Shown: positions 17,635 through 27,180, counted from the stretch's first letter. The stretch is 64,000 bases of DNA from JAFGXT01 sp963677165 (GCA_963677165.2 CAXXSX010000002.1:4278001-4342000), one strand, 5' to 3'. Numbers and translations: made by a program. The notes: generated by a model from the sequence alone, not told the origin.

Positions 17635-20559
17635 TTATTCAAATACGATCATGGGGAAGAAGTTCATATTCTTCCAGTCGGATAGTCTCGGATAAAGCTG
17701 GAGATAACTTTCCCGGATAGGACCGTCGTTATCATTCAAAAGAAGGTTGAATCGGATTCCTTTTTTTAAGATTTCCGAACTGAGGCCGAATGCCCTGAAA
17801 GGGAATTTTGCACGATATACCGTAAGATTTCTCTTGTCGTCCCGGAAGGTTGTCAGTTTGATCGCTTTGGTCGCTGTTTTCGCGTTGAACTCTGCTGGTG
17901 CTTTACTAATGTATTTCCCGCCGCGTTTATTGCGGGCAAGATCAATCTTCCAGCCGCCTTTCTGACCGGGTATTACCAGTGCGGCTTGAATGCTGTCGCC
18001 TTTCCATAGCGTATTGTTTGATTCTTTCTGGACGAAAATATCATCATGAGTGACGATATAGATTTCCAGTAAATCCTTTTTCGCTTCCAACCAGATCAGG
18101 GCTGAAGCGTCATCTACGCCGGTCCATGTGTAGTCTTTCATCGCCGGGTCGCCTTCGCCGATGGAAACCAGCTGTTCTGTTTTGTTCAATCGAAAATCCG
18201 GTTTGCGTCGATGTTTGGCGGTTGGGGATGGAATTACGATCGCGGATCGGAGCGGTACAGTAACGCTTTCACTGTATGAAGGAGTCGATACTTTGTAATT
18301 AAGCAGAATGCTGTTGGTTTTTGCTTTTTTTGATGCTTTCCCATCAAAACACAGAGTTTGTGTTTCGCGAGATTTTAGAGTGATCTTTCTCGTTTCCGGT
18401 TGGAATGTAATTCCATGGGCGGGAGGAAAGCTGAATTTGAGCTCAATGCTGTTGTGAAACGGGTTATTGGCTACCAGTGTTAATTGGAAGTTTTTTCCTT
18501 TCATTACAGGAGTACAGGCAATAGAGAACAAAGGCTCCAGGGGGGCGAGTTCCTGCGTATCGTGAAGCAGGTAAATTGCCGGGTTGGACGTTGGAGTTAG
18601 TATAAAGTTTCCATTATTGGTTGCAATTTGTTGGCTGTTTCCCATACAGTCAATCTTTTCCAAGCCGGAAGCTCCCCTTGCTTTAATAGGAACCGGTCCG
18701 GCAAAGTCCCGGGAGTCGTTCCAGGTAGCCAGCAACAGGTCTTTGCCGTTTCGGAAGAGATAGCCATGGCATCCGGGGGGAAGGTTCAGTTTCTTTAGAT
18801 ATTGTGCGCCGCGAAAATAGCGGGCGAGCGTATGATAAACAGCAGCTGCCGGTTTGGGCTCAAATTCGAAGGTTGCCAGTCCATAGGTGTATTCCGGGTT
18901 ACGGGGGTTTAGGCCGTCGTTGCGAAGGTCGTACCAGTTGTAGCCGATTGCTCCACGGCTCCAGCTGAAGAGCAGCTTTTTAAAGAGAGTAATCGCTTGT
19001 GTTCGGGTCGTGCCGTTGATGGCGCAGACAGCTGTTTCGTTGGCGTACCATGGAATGCCGACTTCAGCCTTTTTACGTAAGGGCAGTAATATGCGGTCCA
19101 CCTGTTGAGCAAACGGAGTGAATCCCGCGTGCCCGTGATAGGCGTGGACATCGAAATATTGTTTTCCGTCACGCATCGCTTTATACTGATAGTCCGGATC
19201 TTTGCGATGCGGGTGGTGAGACAGACCGGCAAATCCGGCAGAGAAAATAGTATCTTCCGGAGCAACTTTTCTGATTGCCTCATTGGACACTCTGGCGATG
19301 TCTATATAGTCGGCAACGCTGAAATGGGCAAATCCGTATAGATCCGGTTCGTTCCAGATTTCCCAGATATGAATCTTTCCCCGATAGCGGCTGACGGTGG
19401 TTTTCGCATATTTTCGCCATGCGTCCAGTTTTGGTTTTGCGCGGCTCCAGGCGCGCGCATTGTCGCCGTCCCGAAGTTTATCCGGCGCGGCATGGCGAGC
19501 GGTAAAAACCAGCATCCCCTGTATTTCGATTCCTTGTTTGCCGAAAATGTTTACCACGGAGTCGAATAGTGAATAATCAAAGTAATTCGGGTCCTTAATT
19601 GGTTGGATTACATTCCAAGTTACAGTGGTTCTGACAAAGCTTGCGCCCAGGAGCTTTGCTAACAGAGCTTCATTCTCCCGGTCGGCTATTGGCCAGCGGC
19701 TTGGGTGAGAACAGATGCCGAACATAAAGTCTCCCTTTTTGTATTTGTAGTCGGGGAGTTTTGAAAGAACTGCCAGTCCGGTTTTACCTGAGGCTTTGGT
19801 CTTGCCGGAGTGGATGGTCCAGTTGATTTTCCAATGACCCAGAAGCGGCAGTTTTTTCGCTAGTGGAACATTGATGCTAGTGTTCCCTTGAGCGGTTCCC
19901 TTGTGGCTGAATACAATGCTTTGGCCGGAAAATGAAGTGATTTTTCCTTCCAGCATAAATGGCAATGTTTTATTTGCATGGTTTGTTAGTTGCAGCGCGA
20001 CTGCTTCGTTGGGCCGGAGGATGTTGAGCGTGTTCGGACGCTCCAGTTTTACGGTGAATGAGTGGGCCGCATCGCTGTTGAAATCCAGTGTTGCCTTATG
20101 GAATGTTACATCGATTCCGGTCTTGCCGGACAGCTTGAAAGAGGCGAATTGGACTTGTTTAGCGTCAGGAATATCGACTTGAACCTGATTGCATCCAGGT
20201 TTTAGAGTAACGGCTTTAATGGAAAGAGGCTTTTTCTCTGCCGTGCAATTCAACTGGAGTTCTACCGGAGAGGTTGAATTCAGCGTGTAATCAAAAACAG
20301 CCGTACGTGGAGAGTCATACGAATAGATCCGAAACTTTCTCTGGAGCAGGGTGATCTGTGATTTTTTCGTGATAACGCGTAATCCACTACTGGTTTTCTG
20401 AAGCTTTCCATTGAAGGAAGGCCATTCTTTCCCATTGTTGGCAGAAGATTCTGTTACAAAGTTATCATGGTTATCAAAGCTCAGCCATGGAAATTCTGTT
20501 CCAAAGACAGCAATACCAGATGCTAGAATCAAGGACGCAATCAGTGTTTTAATATTCAT
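17635..20559 (-). CDS. Secreted GH39-like glycosidase with C-terminal CBM9-like domain
   Basis: A 974-residue protein with a signal peptide (KTLIASLILASGIAVFG). An N-terminal beta-sandwich region (about 25-265) is followed by a TIM barrel (about 275-600) that starts FMFGICSHPSRWP. The barrel has WEIWNEPDLYGF (E404, acid/base) and PWYANETAVCAI (E508, nucleophile), the two Glu pattern of clan GH-A families such as GH39. A beta-domain follows, and a CBM9-like domain (about 795-974: WTGVDDASALIWLEAKKDLLEIYIV, KGDSIQAALVIP, YRAKFPFRAFGL) closes the protein. It is likely a secreted beta-xylosidase, galactosidase or similar exo- or endo-enzyme; the substrate is unknown. It follows the pseudopilin gene by 23 bp. 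No clear ribosome site is seen before the ATG. Confidence 0.82.
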   Translation of the reverse strand: MNIKTLIASLILASGIAVFGTEFPWLSFDNHDNFVTESSANNGKEWPSFNGKLQKTSSGLRVITKKSQITLLQRKFRIYSYDSPRTAVFDYTLNSTSPVELQLNCTAEKKPLSIKAVTLKPGCNQVQVDIPDAKQVQFASFKLSGKTGIDVTFHKATLDFNSDAAHSFTVKLERPNTLNILRPNEAVALQLTNHANKTLPFMLEGKITSFSGQSIVFSHKGTAQGNTSINVPLAKKLPLLGHWKINWTIHSGKTKASGKTGLAVLSKLPDYKYKKGDFMFGICSHPSRWPIADRENEALLAKLLGASFVRTTVTWNVIQPIKDPNYFDYSLFDSVVNIFGKQGIEIQGMLVFTARHAAPDKLRDGDNARAWSRAKPKLDAWRKYAKTTVSRYRGKIHIWEIWNEPDLYGFAHFSVADYIDIARVSNEAIRKVAPEDTIFSAGFAGLSHHPHRKDPDYQYKAMRDGKQYFDVHAYHGHAGFTPFAQQVDRILLPLRKKAEVGIPWYANETAVCAINGTTRTQAITLFKKLLFSWSRGAIGYNWYDLRNDGLNPRNPEYTYGLATFEFEPKPAAAVYHTLARYFRGAQYLKKLNLPPGCHGYLFRNGKDLLLATWNDSRDFAGPVPIKARGASGLEKIDCMGNSQQIATNNGNFILTPTSNPAIYLLHDTQELAPLEPLFSIACTPVMKGKNFQLTLVANNPFHNSIELKFSFPPAHGITFQPETRKITLKSRETQTLCFDGKASKKAKTNSILLNYKVSTPSYSESVTVPLRSAIVIPSPTAKHRRKPDFRLNKTEQLVSIGEGDPAMKDYTWTGVDDASALIWLEAKKDLLEIYIVTHDDIFVQKESNNTLWKGDSIQAALVIPGQKGGWKIDLARNKRGGKYISKAPAEFNAKTATKAIKLTTFRDDKRNLTVYRAKFPFRAFGLSSEILKKGIRFNLLLNDNDGPIRESYLQLYPRLSDWKNMNFFPMIVFE

Positions 20560-20582
20560 AAGGGATTATATTTCTGGTTATT

Positions 20583-21335
20583 TTAGTAGAGATACAGATT
20601 GTGGTTGATTTGAGTCTGTACCGCGGTGTTTTTTACGAATGTAACGTGACCGTCGAGCATCAGCAGATTAAGTCCTTTGTGACGTCGAGTTGCGCTGGTT
20701 GTGTCCATGCTGGGCCAGTAGTCCTGTCCAAGCAGGTATTGAGCGTTACGGATTGCAGGCCAGGTATCCCCGGCTGTACTTGCCGTGCGATATCCCTGTT
20801 CGCCGATGAATATCGTATTACTGAGGGAGATCCCATGGGGGCGGCTTTCTGGTTTTATCGAATACGGTGTGGTGGTGGTGGGTGACGAAACATTAGGGAT
20901 CGCCGGACGCAAACTATTATACAGGACCAGACGGGCAAAAGCATTCATCGCGTAAGAAACGGTATCGCTTCCTCCTGTGGAATTGTATTTCAGTACCGTT
21001 GACTTGCAGAACAGGGCTCCATAACGACTCAGCTTGCGGGCATCTGTCCAGTTGTCGGGGTATTCGTTGCTGCCGAGATAGGGGCGGATGCGGTGGTGCC
21101 ATCTCTGGTAGTGACGTGTCAGCTCTGTACTCCAGTCGGCAGGAGGGTAATATACGTAGTCACCGGCATACATGCTTAACGCTGTTCCGATTTGGCGAAG
21201 GTTGTTGACGCAATCAATCTGTCGTGCCCTTGTCCGTGCGTTGCTTAACGCGGGAAGCAGCATTGAGGCCAGAATTGCAATGATTGCGATCACGACCAGG
21301 AGTTCGATAAGTGTGAATTTTTTTAAGTTACGCAT
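20583..21335 (-). CDS. Type II secretion pseudopilin-like protein
   Basis: A 250-residue protein beginning MRNLKKFTLIELLVVIAIIAILAS, a standard prepilin leader with Phe at the cleavage site and Glu at +5. VNNLRQIGTALSMYAGD and SNTIFIGEQGYRT are typical of the family, and RHKGLNLLMLDGHVTF is an H-X8-DGH version of the C-terminal motif. GGGAG 8 bases before the ATG at 21335 supports this start over one 69 bases further upstream. It sits between the FAD oxidoreductase and the GH39-like enzyme in one transcription unit. Confidence 0.92.
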   Translation of the reverse strand: MRNLKKFTLIELLVVIAIIAILASMLLPALSNARTRARQIDCVNNLRQIGTALSMYAGDYVYYPPADWSTELTRHYQRWHHRIRPYLGSNEYPDNWTDARKLSRYGALFCKSTVLKYNSTGGSDTVSYAMNAFARLVLYNSLRPAIPNVSSPTTTTPYSIKPESRPHGISLSNTIFIGEQGYRTASTAGDTWPAIRNAQYLLGQDYWPSMDTTSATRRHKGLNLLMLDGHVTFVKNTAVQTQINHNLYLY

Positions 21336-21360
21336 TTTCAATTCTCCCAATATGTTTAAT

Positions 21361-22713
21361 TTATTTATCAAGATTATTATAATTGAAGTTTGGTAGAAAT
21401 GCACCGAGCTTCACTAATTTTTGCTGTAAATCGGCAATCTGAATTGTTCTTGGCGTTAAATCGCGTTTTACCGCCAGTGCCGCCGCGGCACCGGCTGCCT
21501 GGCCGGTGATGTGACAGCCTGGTTGAACCCTGATCGAGCCGTGCATATAACGGTCTGCACTGACGCAGCGTCCCGCAACCAGTACATTGTCTAAAGAACG
21601 CGGCAGCAGACAGCGATATGGAATACCGTAGCTCTCTCCGGGATTGCGATAGCGTAGTTTTTGAAACAAGTCATTTTTTTCTCGTGTCTTTTGGGGACGT
21701 GTTGAATGCAGGTCAACGGGGTAGGCGTAGCGGCCTATTTCATCGTCAAACACTGCCTGCCGCTTAAAGTCTTCAACATTAAGTTCGTAATCTCCCTTGA
21801 TCCGGCGACTTTCACGTACGCCGAGATATGGAGCGGTCCACAGCATCGTTGCGTTTTCGTAGCCGGGAACAAACCTGCGGTAGTACTCTTCATACTCCGG
21901 GTAGCGTCGCCTGGCGTCGATCAGCGCTCTGGTTATGCTTTGTTCGTCGGTGCCGTCCAGATCGAAAACATGTCCGACATTGCCCCAGCCGGTGTCAGCC
22001 TTTGAATGCAGAATTCCCGGCAGGCTGATATCCGGAATGGAAAAAAGATTTTCTTCGATGGCTTCAGCCATTCTAGTGCCGTCTTTCCAGATTTTTACTC
22101 GACTCCAGTCGATTCCGCTCCAGAGACTGAATAATGTTCCCGGCTGCATTTCGCCGTTTTTATCGCCTTTTTCGTATTCTGCTCCAGCCAGTGCGGCGAG
22201 ATCGCCATTGCCGGTTGCGTCAATAAAGACCTTGGCCGCAACGGAGAAGATCCGGCCCGACGCGGTGCAGATGGCATGCGTGACGGTACCATTCTGTTTG
22301 ATCGTATCTACCAGTGTTGTCCCGAATGAGAAATTGATACCGGCTTCAGTTGCCAGTTCGTCGTATATAAGTTTGAGTGTTTCCGGATTATAGATAAAGC
22401 CCCCGATATGTTCGGGATGCTCCCCGCGTTCCATTTCGGGTCCTTCTCCATTGGATTTCCATAGATGGTTGTAAACTTCCTCTCCAAAACCGGCAGAGAG
22501 AAAGTTGATGCCGTCGGTTGGACGGCAGAAGAAGGGCAGGCCGCCGGATGTTCCCATGCCGCCGAAGGAATTAAGGGATTCGGCAAGAAATACTTTTGCT
22601 CCCTGCCGCGCGGCAGTGACAGCGGCAGCCATTCCTGCCGGACCACCGCCTGCAACCATAACATCTACTTCATGGCGAATCTGCAAATCGCGCTGATAAT
22701 TTATTGTACTCAC
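21361..22713 (-). CDS. FAD-dependent oxidoreductase (fumarate-reductase-like flavoprotein)
   Basis: A 450-residue protein with a dinucleotide-binding fold at the N-terminus (VDVMVAGGGPAGMAAAVTAARQGAKVFLAE), a glycine-rich substrate side (FGGMGTSGGLPFF), VFIDATGNGDLAALAG near the middle, and NVLVAGRCVSADRYMHGSIRVQP with GQAAGAAAALAV at the C-terminus. These are typical of the FAD-dependent oxidoreductase family common in Planctomycetota, Lentisphaerota and Bacteroidota sugar clusters; its substrate is not established. The best start is the GTG at 22713: it overlaps the stop of the GntR gene as GTGA, has GGAG 8 bases upstream, and removes 33 residues that would be shared with the GntR gene. No signal peptide is seen with this start. 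Confidence 0.88.
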   Translation of the reverse strand: MSTINYQRDLQIRHEVDVMVAGGGPAGMAAAVTAARQGAKVFLAESLNSFGGMGTSGGLPFFCRPTDGINFLSAGFGEEVYNHLWKSNGEGPEMERGEHPEHIGGFIYNPETLKLIYDELATEAGINFSFGTTLVDTIKQNGTVTHAICTASGRIFSVAAKVFIDATGNGDLAALAGAEYEKGDKNGEMQPGTLFSLWSGIDWSRVKIWKDGTRMAEAIEENLFSIPDISLPGILHSKADTGWGNVGHVFDLDGTDEQSITRALIDARRRYPEYEEYYRRFVPGYENATMLWTAPYLGVRESRRIKGDYELNVEDFKRQAVFDDEIGRYAYPVDLHSTRPQKTREKNDLFQKLRYRNPGESYGIPYRCLLPRSLDNVLVAGRCVSADRYMHGSIRVQPGCHITGQAAGAAAALAVKRDLTPRTIQIADLQQKLVKLGAFLPNFNYNNLDK

Positions 22714-23789
22714 TGTTGAGACTCCGTACTTTTTAATTGTGCTGCCGGGATTACTGATTCTCCGGCAAAAACATGACCAGACTTTCCCTGCCAGGACATT
22801 GGGCCGGGCCATTCACTGCGTGGCTTGGTCATCCATTCCAGATATTGCCGCAGTGCTTCGCCGTGATCGGCCGGTTCTACAGCCGTGATCGACGGAATAA
22901 AATAGTCGCCGACGCCACCGTGACTTTTTAGTATCGCGCCAACTGAGATGTTACGACCGGGCATAATACCGTAAGATGCCAGGGCACGACTGGCACCGAT
23001 GGCTTCTGCCATGGTTGCCCCCAGCAGGCAGTTGCTGTTCAATGCTTTTTTTTCAATTAATTCACTTACACATTGGTGAGCCTGAGCGTAACTATCTCCA
23101 TAGGATTCAACCGGATACTCGAAGCATTCCCCCGTCAATCCGTGATGCTTTAGGTGATTTTGCCAGGAATCGACCAGGTGATTGTTGCCGGTTCCGCGAG
23201 GCTGGGTCAATAGAAAGTCAATTTTACGATATCCCTGGTCTTTCAAAAAGTCGATAATCAGTTCTGTGGCGTTTGCCGGATTATTCAGAAAGGAGGGTAC
23301 GTTTATGTTACTCAAATTCATTCCCAGTGCGACGACTGGTGTTTTAGTACGTTCTAATAAATTAGTCAGGCGCTCCGGCATTTCTTCGCGCACCGGGTAG
23401 AGGAATACTCCGTCGAATCGTTCCAGCGATTCTTCAATGACTGCATCATCCCAGTGCATGTATAATACGGTTCGTAACTGCCAGTCGAATTCAGCGGCAA
23501 TGGCGAACAATGTTTTCTGAAGCGTGGAGATGTGGGATGAAAAAAACGTTGGAGCCAGAAATGCCACGGTCCCGCCTTGCGGACGGACCGCGGTAACGCT
23601 GCCGTTGGCCTGACGTCTGAGCAATCCATTTTTCTCCAGATTTTTGATTGCTTTTCGTGCGGTCATCTGCGTTACATTAAATGCGGCGGCCAGTTTGCGT
23701 TCTGCCGGAAAATCAAGCAATGCATAATCGCCTTTGACAATTTGTTTTTGCAATACCATTTCCAATTTATATGATTTTGTTTTTCGCAT
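22710..23789 (-). CDS. GntR-type regulator with LacI-like sugar-sensing domain
   Basis: A 359-residue protein with an N-terminal winged helix of the GntR family (LLDFPAERKLAAAFNVTQMTARKAIKNLEKNGLLRRQ) and a periplasmic-binding-protein-like sensor (GTVAFLAPTFFSSHI, GVFLYPVREEMPERL, VPSFLNNPANATELIIDFLKDQGYRKIDFL). This is the AraR-like architecture. It is the first gene of the cluster that contains the FAD oxidoreductase, pseudopilin and GH39-like enzyme, and an inverted repeat overlapping its own -10 (23825-23841) suggests autorepression. The ATG at 23789 (GAGG upstream) is preferred over the preceding TTG. Confidence 0.9.
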   Translation of the reverse strand: MRKTKSYKLEMVLQKQIVKGDYALLDFPAERKLAAAFNVTQMTARKAIKNLEKNGLLRRQANGSVTAVRPQGGTVAFLAPTFFSSHISTLQKTLFAIAAEFDWQLRTVLYMHWDDAVIEESLERFDGVFLYPVREEMPERLTNLLERTKTPVVALGMNLSNINVPSFLNNPANATELIIDFLKDQGYRKIDFLLTQPRGTGNNHLVDSWQNHLKHHGLTGECFEYPVESYGDSYAQAHQCVSELIEKKALNSNCLLGATMAEAIGASRALASYGIMPGRNISVGAILKSHGGVGDYFIPSITAVEPADHGEALRQYLEWMTKPRSEWPGPMSWQGKSGHVFAGESVIPAAQLKSTESQQ

Positions 23790-23820
23790 CAAATCCTCAT
23801 GAAATATGTTATTTTCTTCT

Positions 23821-23841
23821 ATTATATATCATTTTGATATA
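23821..23841 (-). promoter_or_regulatory. Inverted repeat overlapping the -10 of the GntR-type gene
   Basis: TATATCA and TGATATA (23825-23841) form a perfect 7-base inverted repeat with a TTT spacer. On the minus strand it overlaps a TATAAT hexamer at 23826-23821, about 30 bases before the GntR start codon. No good -35 lies 17 bases upstream, so a weak or activated promoter is possible. This is a candidate autoregulatory operator. Confidence 0.55.
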
Positions 23842-23900
23842 AAATAAAAGATGTTTTGCCATTTTTTTAGATTTTTTGCAACCGCGAGGTTATATGGGGG

Positions 23901-23990
23901 TATGTCGTAATAGAAGATAAATCGGAGAAAATACAGCGTGAGATTAACAAAAAGATCAGTAATCAACATATTATAATTAATATGTCGTAA
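23901..23990 (+). repeat. Two direct copies of TATGTCGTAA, 80 bases apart
   Basis: The 10-mer occurs at 23901-23910 and 23981-23990 in a non-coding region, with AT-rich flanks that differ. The 80-base spacing is close to eight helical turns. It could be a pair of protein-binding sites or chance. Confidence 0.4.
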
Positions 23991-24211
23991 AAAATAGGAA
24001 ATGTTTGTGAGAGTGATGTCTTTGAGGCAAAAAAATGGTCGAGGACTAAAGCGCCAAGATGAACCAGTCTATACAGGGCTGGTTTTCTAGTGTATTCATC
24101 GTTAAGAATTTCCGCATTTAACCTGATTCTACAGATTACTTTTCAGCAGAAGCCGATTTAAGTAAATCGATAGCTACAGGGAAGGGGGAATGTTGCTTCC
24201 AACAATTAATA

Positions 24212-24250
24212 GAAAAATGGAATTGAGACATGCATACGGTTTCAATTCCA
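24212..24250 (-). terminator. Intrinsic terminator of the type II secretion operon
   Basis: On the minus strand TGGAATTGAAAC pairs with GTCTCAATTCCA (one G-T pair, 9-base loop) and is followed by TTTTTCT. It lies just after the secretin stop codon. Confidence 0.9.
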
Positions 24251-24259
24251 GTATTAATT

Positions 24260-26494
24260 TTACTCTCTGAATTTTTTAATTTCTTCTGCGTCATCGGTGG
24301 CTTCGAGGCGGTTTTCGTATTTGTCGATTTCTTTAATAGTCTTTTTGTAATTGCGGAGGAGCTCTTCCAGTCGGGTTTCTTTTTTGATGATGGTGGCCGT
24401 TATCAGCATGAGAATTTCAGTTCGTTCATAGCTTTTACTGGTATCTCCCAGCATCCAGCTTACGATTGGAATTTCCGCCAGATATGGCACCGAACTCAGG
24501 GTATGGTCGTACTTTTCCTTGATCAGGCCGCCCATAATCAGGGTGCGTCCGTTTTCCAGGGACAGGGTAGTGCTGATCACATCCTCCTTGATCGTCGGAG
24601 TATCTTCTGCGTCAGATGTTTTTATTGCATCGGAAATTGTCTGTTCCAGCTCCATTGAGATTTGTCCACCTTCGGTAATATGTGGTGTAACTGTCAGGAT
24701 TACTCCGGTTTCGACGTACTGGTAGCTGCGGACCAGTGATGTGCTGGTGGTTGAGCTGGACGAAGTATCGGTAACTTCGCTGGAAATAGTTGGAACTTTT
24801 TTCCCTACCGATACTTTGGCTTCAGCGTGACTGGCAACAAGTACCTGCGGGCTGGAGATTACTTTCATTTTGCTTTTGCTTGCCAGAGCACGGATGTAAC
24901 CGAACTTCTCATCGGGATTGTTGGGATTATAAATATAATAGGTTGCTCCGGTCTGGGCGGTACTACTATCTGGAGTTGTGTAATTTGTACCAAAAATTGA
25001 TTTAGTTGCACCGGCTTTGATGGCTTGGGAAAACTCCACTCCGAACTCGTTGCTGTCGGTTAGCTCAATTTCCACGACTAGTACTTGTAGCAGTACCTGT
25101 TGGGTGATGGTATCAATACGTTCAAGTAGAGCACGAATCATGGCATAGGTTCTTGGAGTGGTTCGGATGATAAGGCGGTTTTTTACTGCATCTGCAAAGA
25201 TTTTTACAGGAACGTTGAATACGCTTTCAGATTTTTCTTCAAGATTAGATTTTCCAGTGGCTTTCTTGTTTGTTTTACTGCTTTTACTGCCAACATTTGA
25301 GGTACTTGTTTTGGCACTGGATCCCGTCGAACTGTTTGATGAGACCGTAAGAGAAGAGCCTTCTGCCTGGAACATGGTGGTTAGTGACTGAAGCAATTCA
25401 TCGGCTTTGCTGTTTTTAACCTTGTAAATGAAGACTCGTTCCTGTTCGCCTACGTCCGAGCGGTCAAGGGTACGTACCATTTTTCGAAGTTCGTTTAATG
25501 CATCTCCAGTCGCGGCTGTCGCAATCAGTATCTGCATGCGGTCCAGAGCGACAAGACTAATGGCTCCGGCTACTTTCTCCTTGGAATCTGCCTCGACCGG
25601 AAAGCCCAGTACCGGCATAACTTCAGTCAGTTCGTTTTGAAGCTGTGACGGCGTGATATTGCGGCAGTTGATAACCATGCGGTGCCAATTGGCGCGGGGA
25701 CGCTGATCAAGCTGGGTAATAATCTGGCGCAGGCGATTGATCGTGCCGGGATTTTCCACCAGCATGATGGCATTCTGTTCTTCCAGAGCGATTGCCGCCG
25801 CGCTATCGCTAAGAAACTGCTTAATATTGGCAACGATCGTTTTGGCCGCCGCATATCGTAATGGCACAAACACGGCTTCTACATTGGAGCCTTTTACATT
25901 GAGTCCACGCTCCTGTGGCATTTTATTGATCGGGCGAATATGAACAATACCGTCCTCAAACGCACCATATGAACCGGTCATCCAGAGAATCTGTTCGAAC
26001 AGATCCCACAGTGTTTCCGGTTTCATTTCGCTTTCAACCGACATGGTAACGGTACCTTTTACAGCCGGGTCAAGAATGTAGTCGAAACCAAGCGACTGCG
26101 CAAATGCAGGTACGATATCGCCTAACCCGGTGGCATCAAAATTAATCATTACCTTGATGCTCTTTTTTAGTTTTTTCTTGCTGAATACCTTACGAAACAG
26201 TCGTGACTGAGTATCAAGCTTTTCTGATTTGCGAGGTGGAAGATCAGGATTAATGATTTCATCTTTTTCCCCGTTTCCTGGAAGGCTGGGATTATGTACC
26301 AATTCATCATCAATAGCCTTCACAATGTCTACTTTATCGGAGACATTAATTGATTTGGGCTCTGTTAGGATGGAGTATTTGCTACGCTTTATATCTTCTT
26401 CTTTCTTTTTGCCGTTTTGGCAGCTACAGAACAGCATCAGGCAGGATGCTGTTGGTAGCAAGACTAAAAATCTTAATAGACGTATTTCTTTCAT
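24260..26494 (-). CDS. gspD: Type II secretion system secretin (GspD)
   Basis: A 744-residue protein that forms the outer-membrane channel of type II secretion. The N-terminal signal region contains Cys residues (SCLMLFCSCQ), so it may be lipidated. About 110-180 is an N0-like domain (VMINFDATGLGDIVPAFAQSLGFDYILDP). Several N-domain repeats follow (AKTIVANIKQFLSDSAAAIALEE, ADELLQSLTTMFQAEG), interrupted by a Ser/Lys-rich linker near 375-415. The secretin core (about 470-715) carries VSVGKKVPTISS, YVETGVILTVTPHI and GRTLIMGGLIKE, ending ILMLITATII. It starts 1 base inside the gspC-like stop (TAATG) and is the last gene of the operon, with a strong terminator behind it. Confidence 0.95.
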   Translation of the reverse strand: MKEIRLLRFLVLLPTASCLMLFCSCQNGKKKEEDIKRSKYSILTEPKSINVSDKVDIVKAIDDELVHNPSLPGNGEKDEIINPDLPPRKSEKLDTQSRLFRKVFSKKKLKKSIKVMINFDATGLGDIVPAFAQSLGFDYILDPAVKGTVTMSVESEMKPETLWDLFEQILWMTGSYGAFEDGIVHIRPINKMPQERGLNVKGSNVEAVFVPLRYAAAKTIVANIKQFLSDSAAAIALEEQNAIMLVENPGTINRLRQIITQLDQRPRANWHRMVINCRNITPSQLQNELTEVMPVLGFPVEADSKEKVAGAISLVALDRMQILIATAATGDALNELRKMVRTLDRSDVGEQERVFIYKVKNSKADELLQSLTTMFQAEGSSLTVSSNSSTGSSAKTSTSNVGSKSSKTNKKATGKSNLEEKSESVFNVPVKIFADAVKNRLIIRTTPRTYAMIRALLERIDTITQQVLLQVLVVEIELTDSNEFGVEFSQAIKAGATKSIFGTNYTTPDSSTAQTGATYYIYNPNNPDEKFGYIRALASKSKMKVISSPQVLVASHAEAKVSVGKKVPTISSEVTDTSSSSTTSTSLVRSYQYVETGVILTVTPHITEGGQISMELEQTISDAIKTSDAEDTPTIKEDVISTTLSLENGRTLIMGGLIKEKYDHTLSSVPYLAEIPIVSWMLGDTSKSYERTEILMLITATIIKKETRLEELLRNYKKTIKEIDKYENRLEATDDAEEIKKFRE

Positions 26495-27180
26495 TATTTA
26501 CCTCTACTTGAAACTGTTTTGCGGTTTGTTCGATTGGTTCTAGTGTTACGTTTCGGCGAATGATTGTTGCGATTGCTTGATGCTTTTGTACTTTGAGCTG
26601 TTTTTGATTCCTGATCAAAACGTGTATGTTCTATTTTTAGTTCAATTTTACCGGATGAACTTTGCAGAGTTGCGGATGTCTGGGTAACTGTAACAAGTTT
26701 ATAACCGTCACTGACTTCATCATTTAGTTTGAAAAAGTGTTGCTTGTTTTGATGAGAATAGTGGTCTGTTGAACGCGAACGTGAAGCATGTCGCCTGCGC
26801 CCAACAGACCGATGTGTCCGTCTGACGACTCCCTTGGGGATTATAATTGCACCAGCCGTATCTCCCAACTTACAAATGCCGACCAAATCAAATTTAGGCT
26901 GATTACGTGGAGGGGGCGTTTGTGGTTCCTCTGGCGGGGAGGGGGATTTATTCTCTTTTTGGCCGCGCTGAGGATGAAACGGATTATTACCGACAATTTC
27001 TTCAATATTAATCGGATCGTTTTTTATGGCTGCAGGAATATTTTTAACTTTCTTCATCAGTTTTGGAGTACTATTTAATGCTTTGTCGGGTTTGGGATCC
27101 TTAAAGCTATAGTGGTAGCGAGCCGCTATGCAAACCACTGCAACTAGAAAAATATCAATTATGATCAAGAACCACTTCAT
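26494..27180 (-). CDS. gspC: GspC-like inner-membrane linker protein
   Basis: A 228-residue protein with one N-terminal membrane anchor (WFLIIIDIFLVAVVCIAARYHY), a proline-rich linker (SPPEEPQTPPPRNQP) and a small beta-domain starting FDLVGICKLGDTAGAIIIP and continuing through KLNDEVSDGYKLVTVTQTSATLQSSSGKIEL. That layout (anchor, Pro linker, homology-region domain) is that of GspC or PilP, which bridges the inner-membrane platform and the secretin. The C-terminal tail is unusually rich in Asn, Arg, Thr and Ser. The start overlaps the upstream gene by 4 bases (ATGA). The name rests on layout and position; sequence identity to known GspC is probably low. Confidence 0.7.
   Translation of the reverse strand: MKWFLIIIDIFLVAVVCIAARYHYSFKDPKPDKALNSTPKLMKKVKNIPAAIKNDPINIEEIVGNNPFHPQRGQKENKSPSPPEEPQTPPPRNQPKFDLVGICKLGDTAGAIIIPKGVVRRTHRSVGRRRHASRSRSTDHYSHQNKQHFFKLNDEVSDGYKLVTVTQTSATLQSSSGKIELKIEHTRFDQESKTAQSTKASSNRNNHSPKRNTRTNRTNRKTVSSRGK

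Larger units (their letters stand above)
23790..24259. other. Intergenic region between GntR gene and secretin gene
   Basis: About 470 bases without a supported gene. It holds the GntR promoter and inverted repeat at its left end and the secretin terminator at its right end. Between them are two copies of TATGTCGTAA (23901-23910 and 23981-23990) exactly 80 bases apart, and an 8-bp hairpin at 24062-24084 with one G-T pair. Confidence 0.6.

Noticed and set aside
24062..24086. 8-bp hairpin with a short T run in the plus direction
   Set aside because: No plus-strand gene lies upstream that it could end, and the T run is short.
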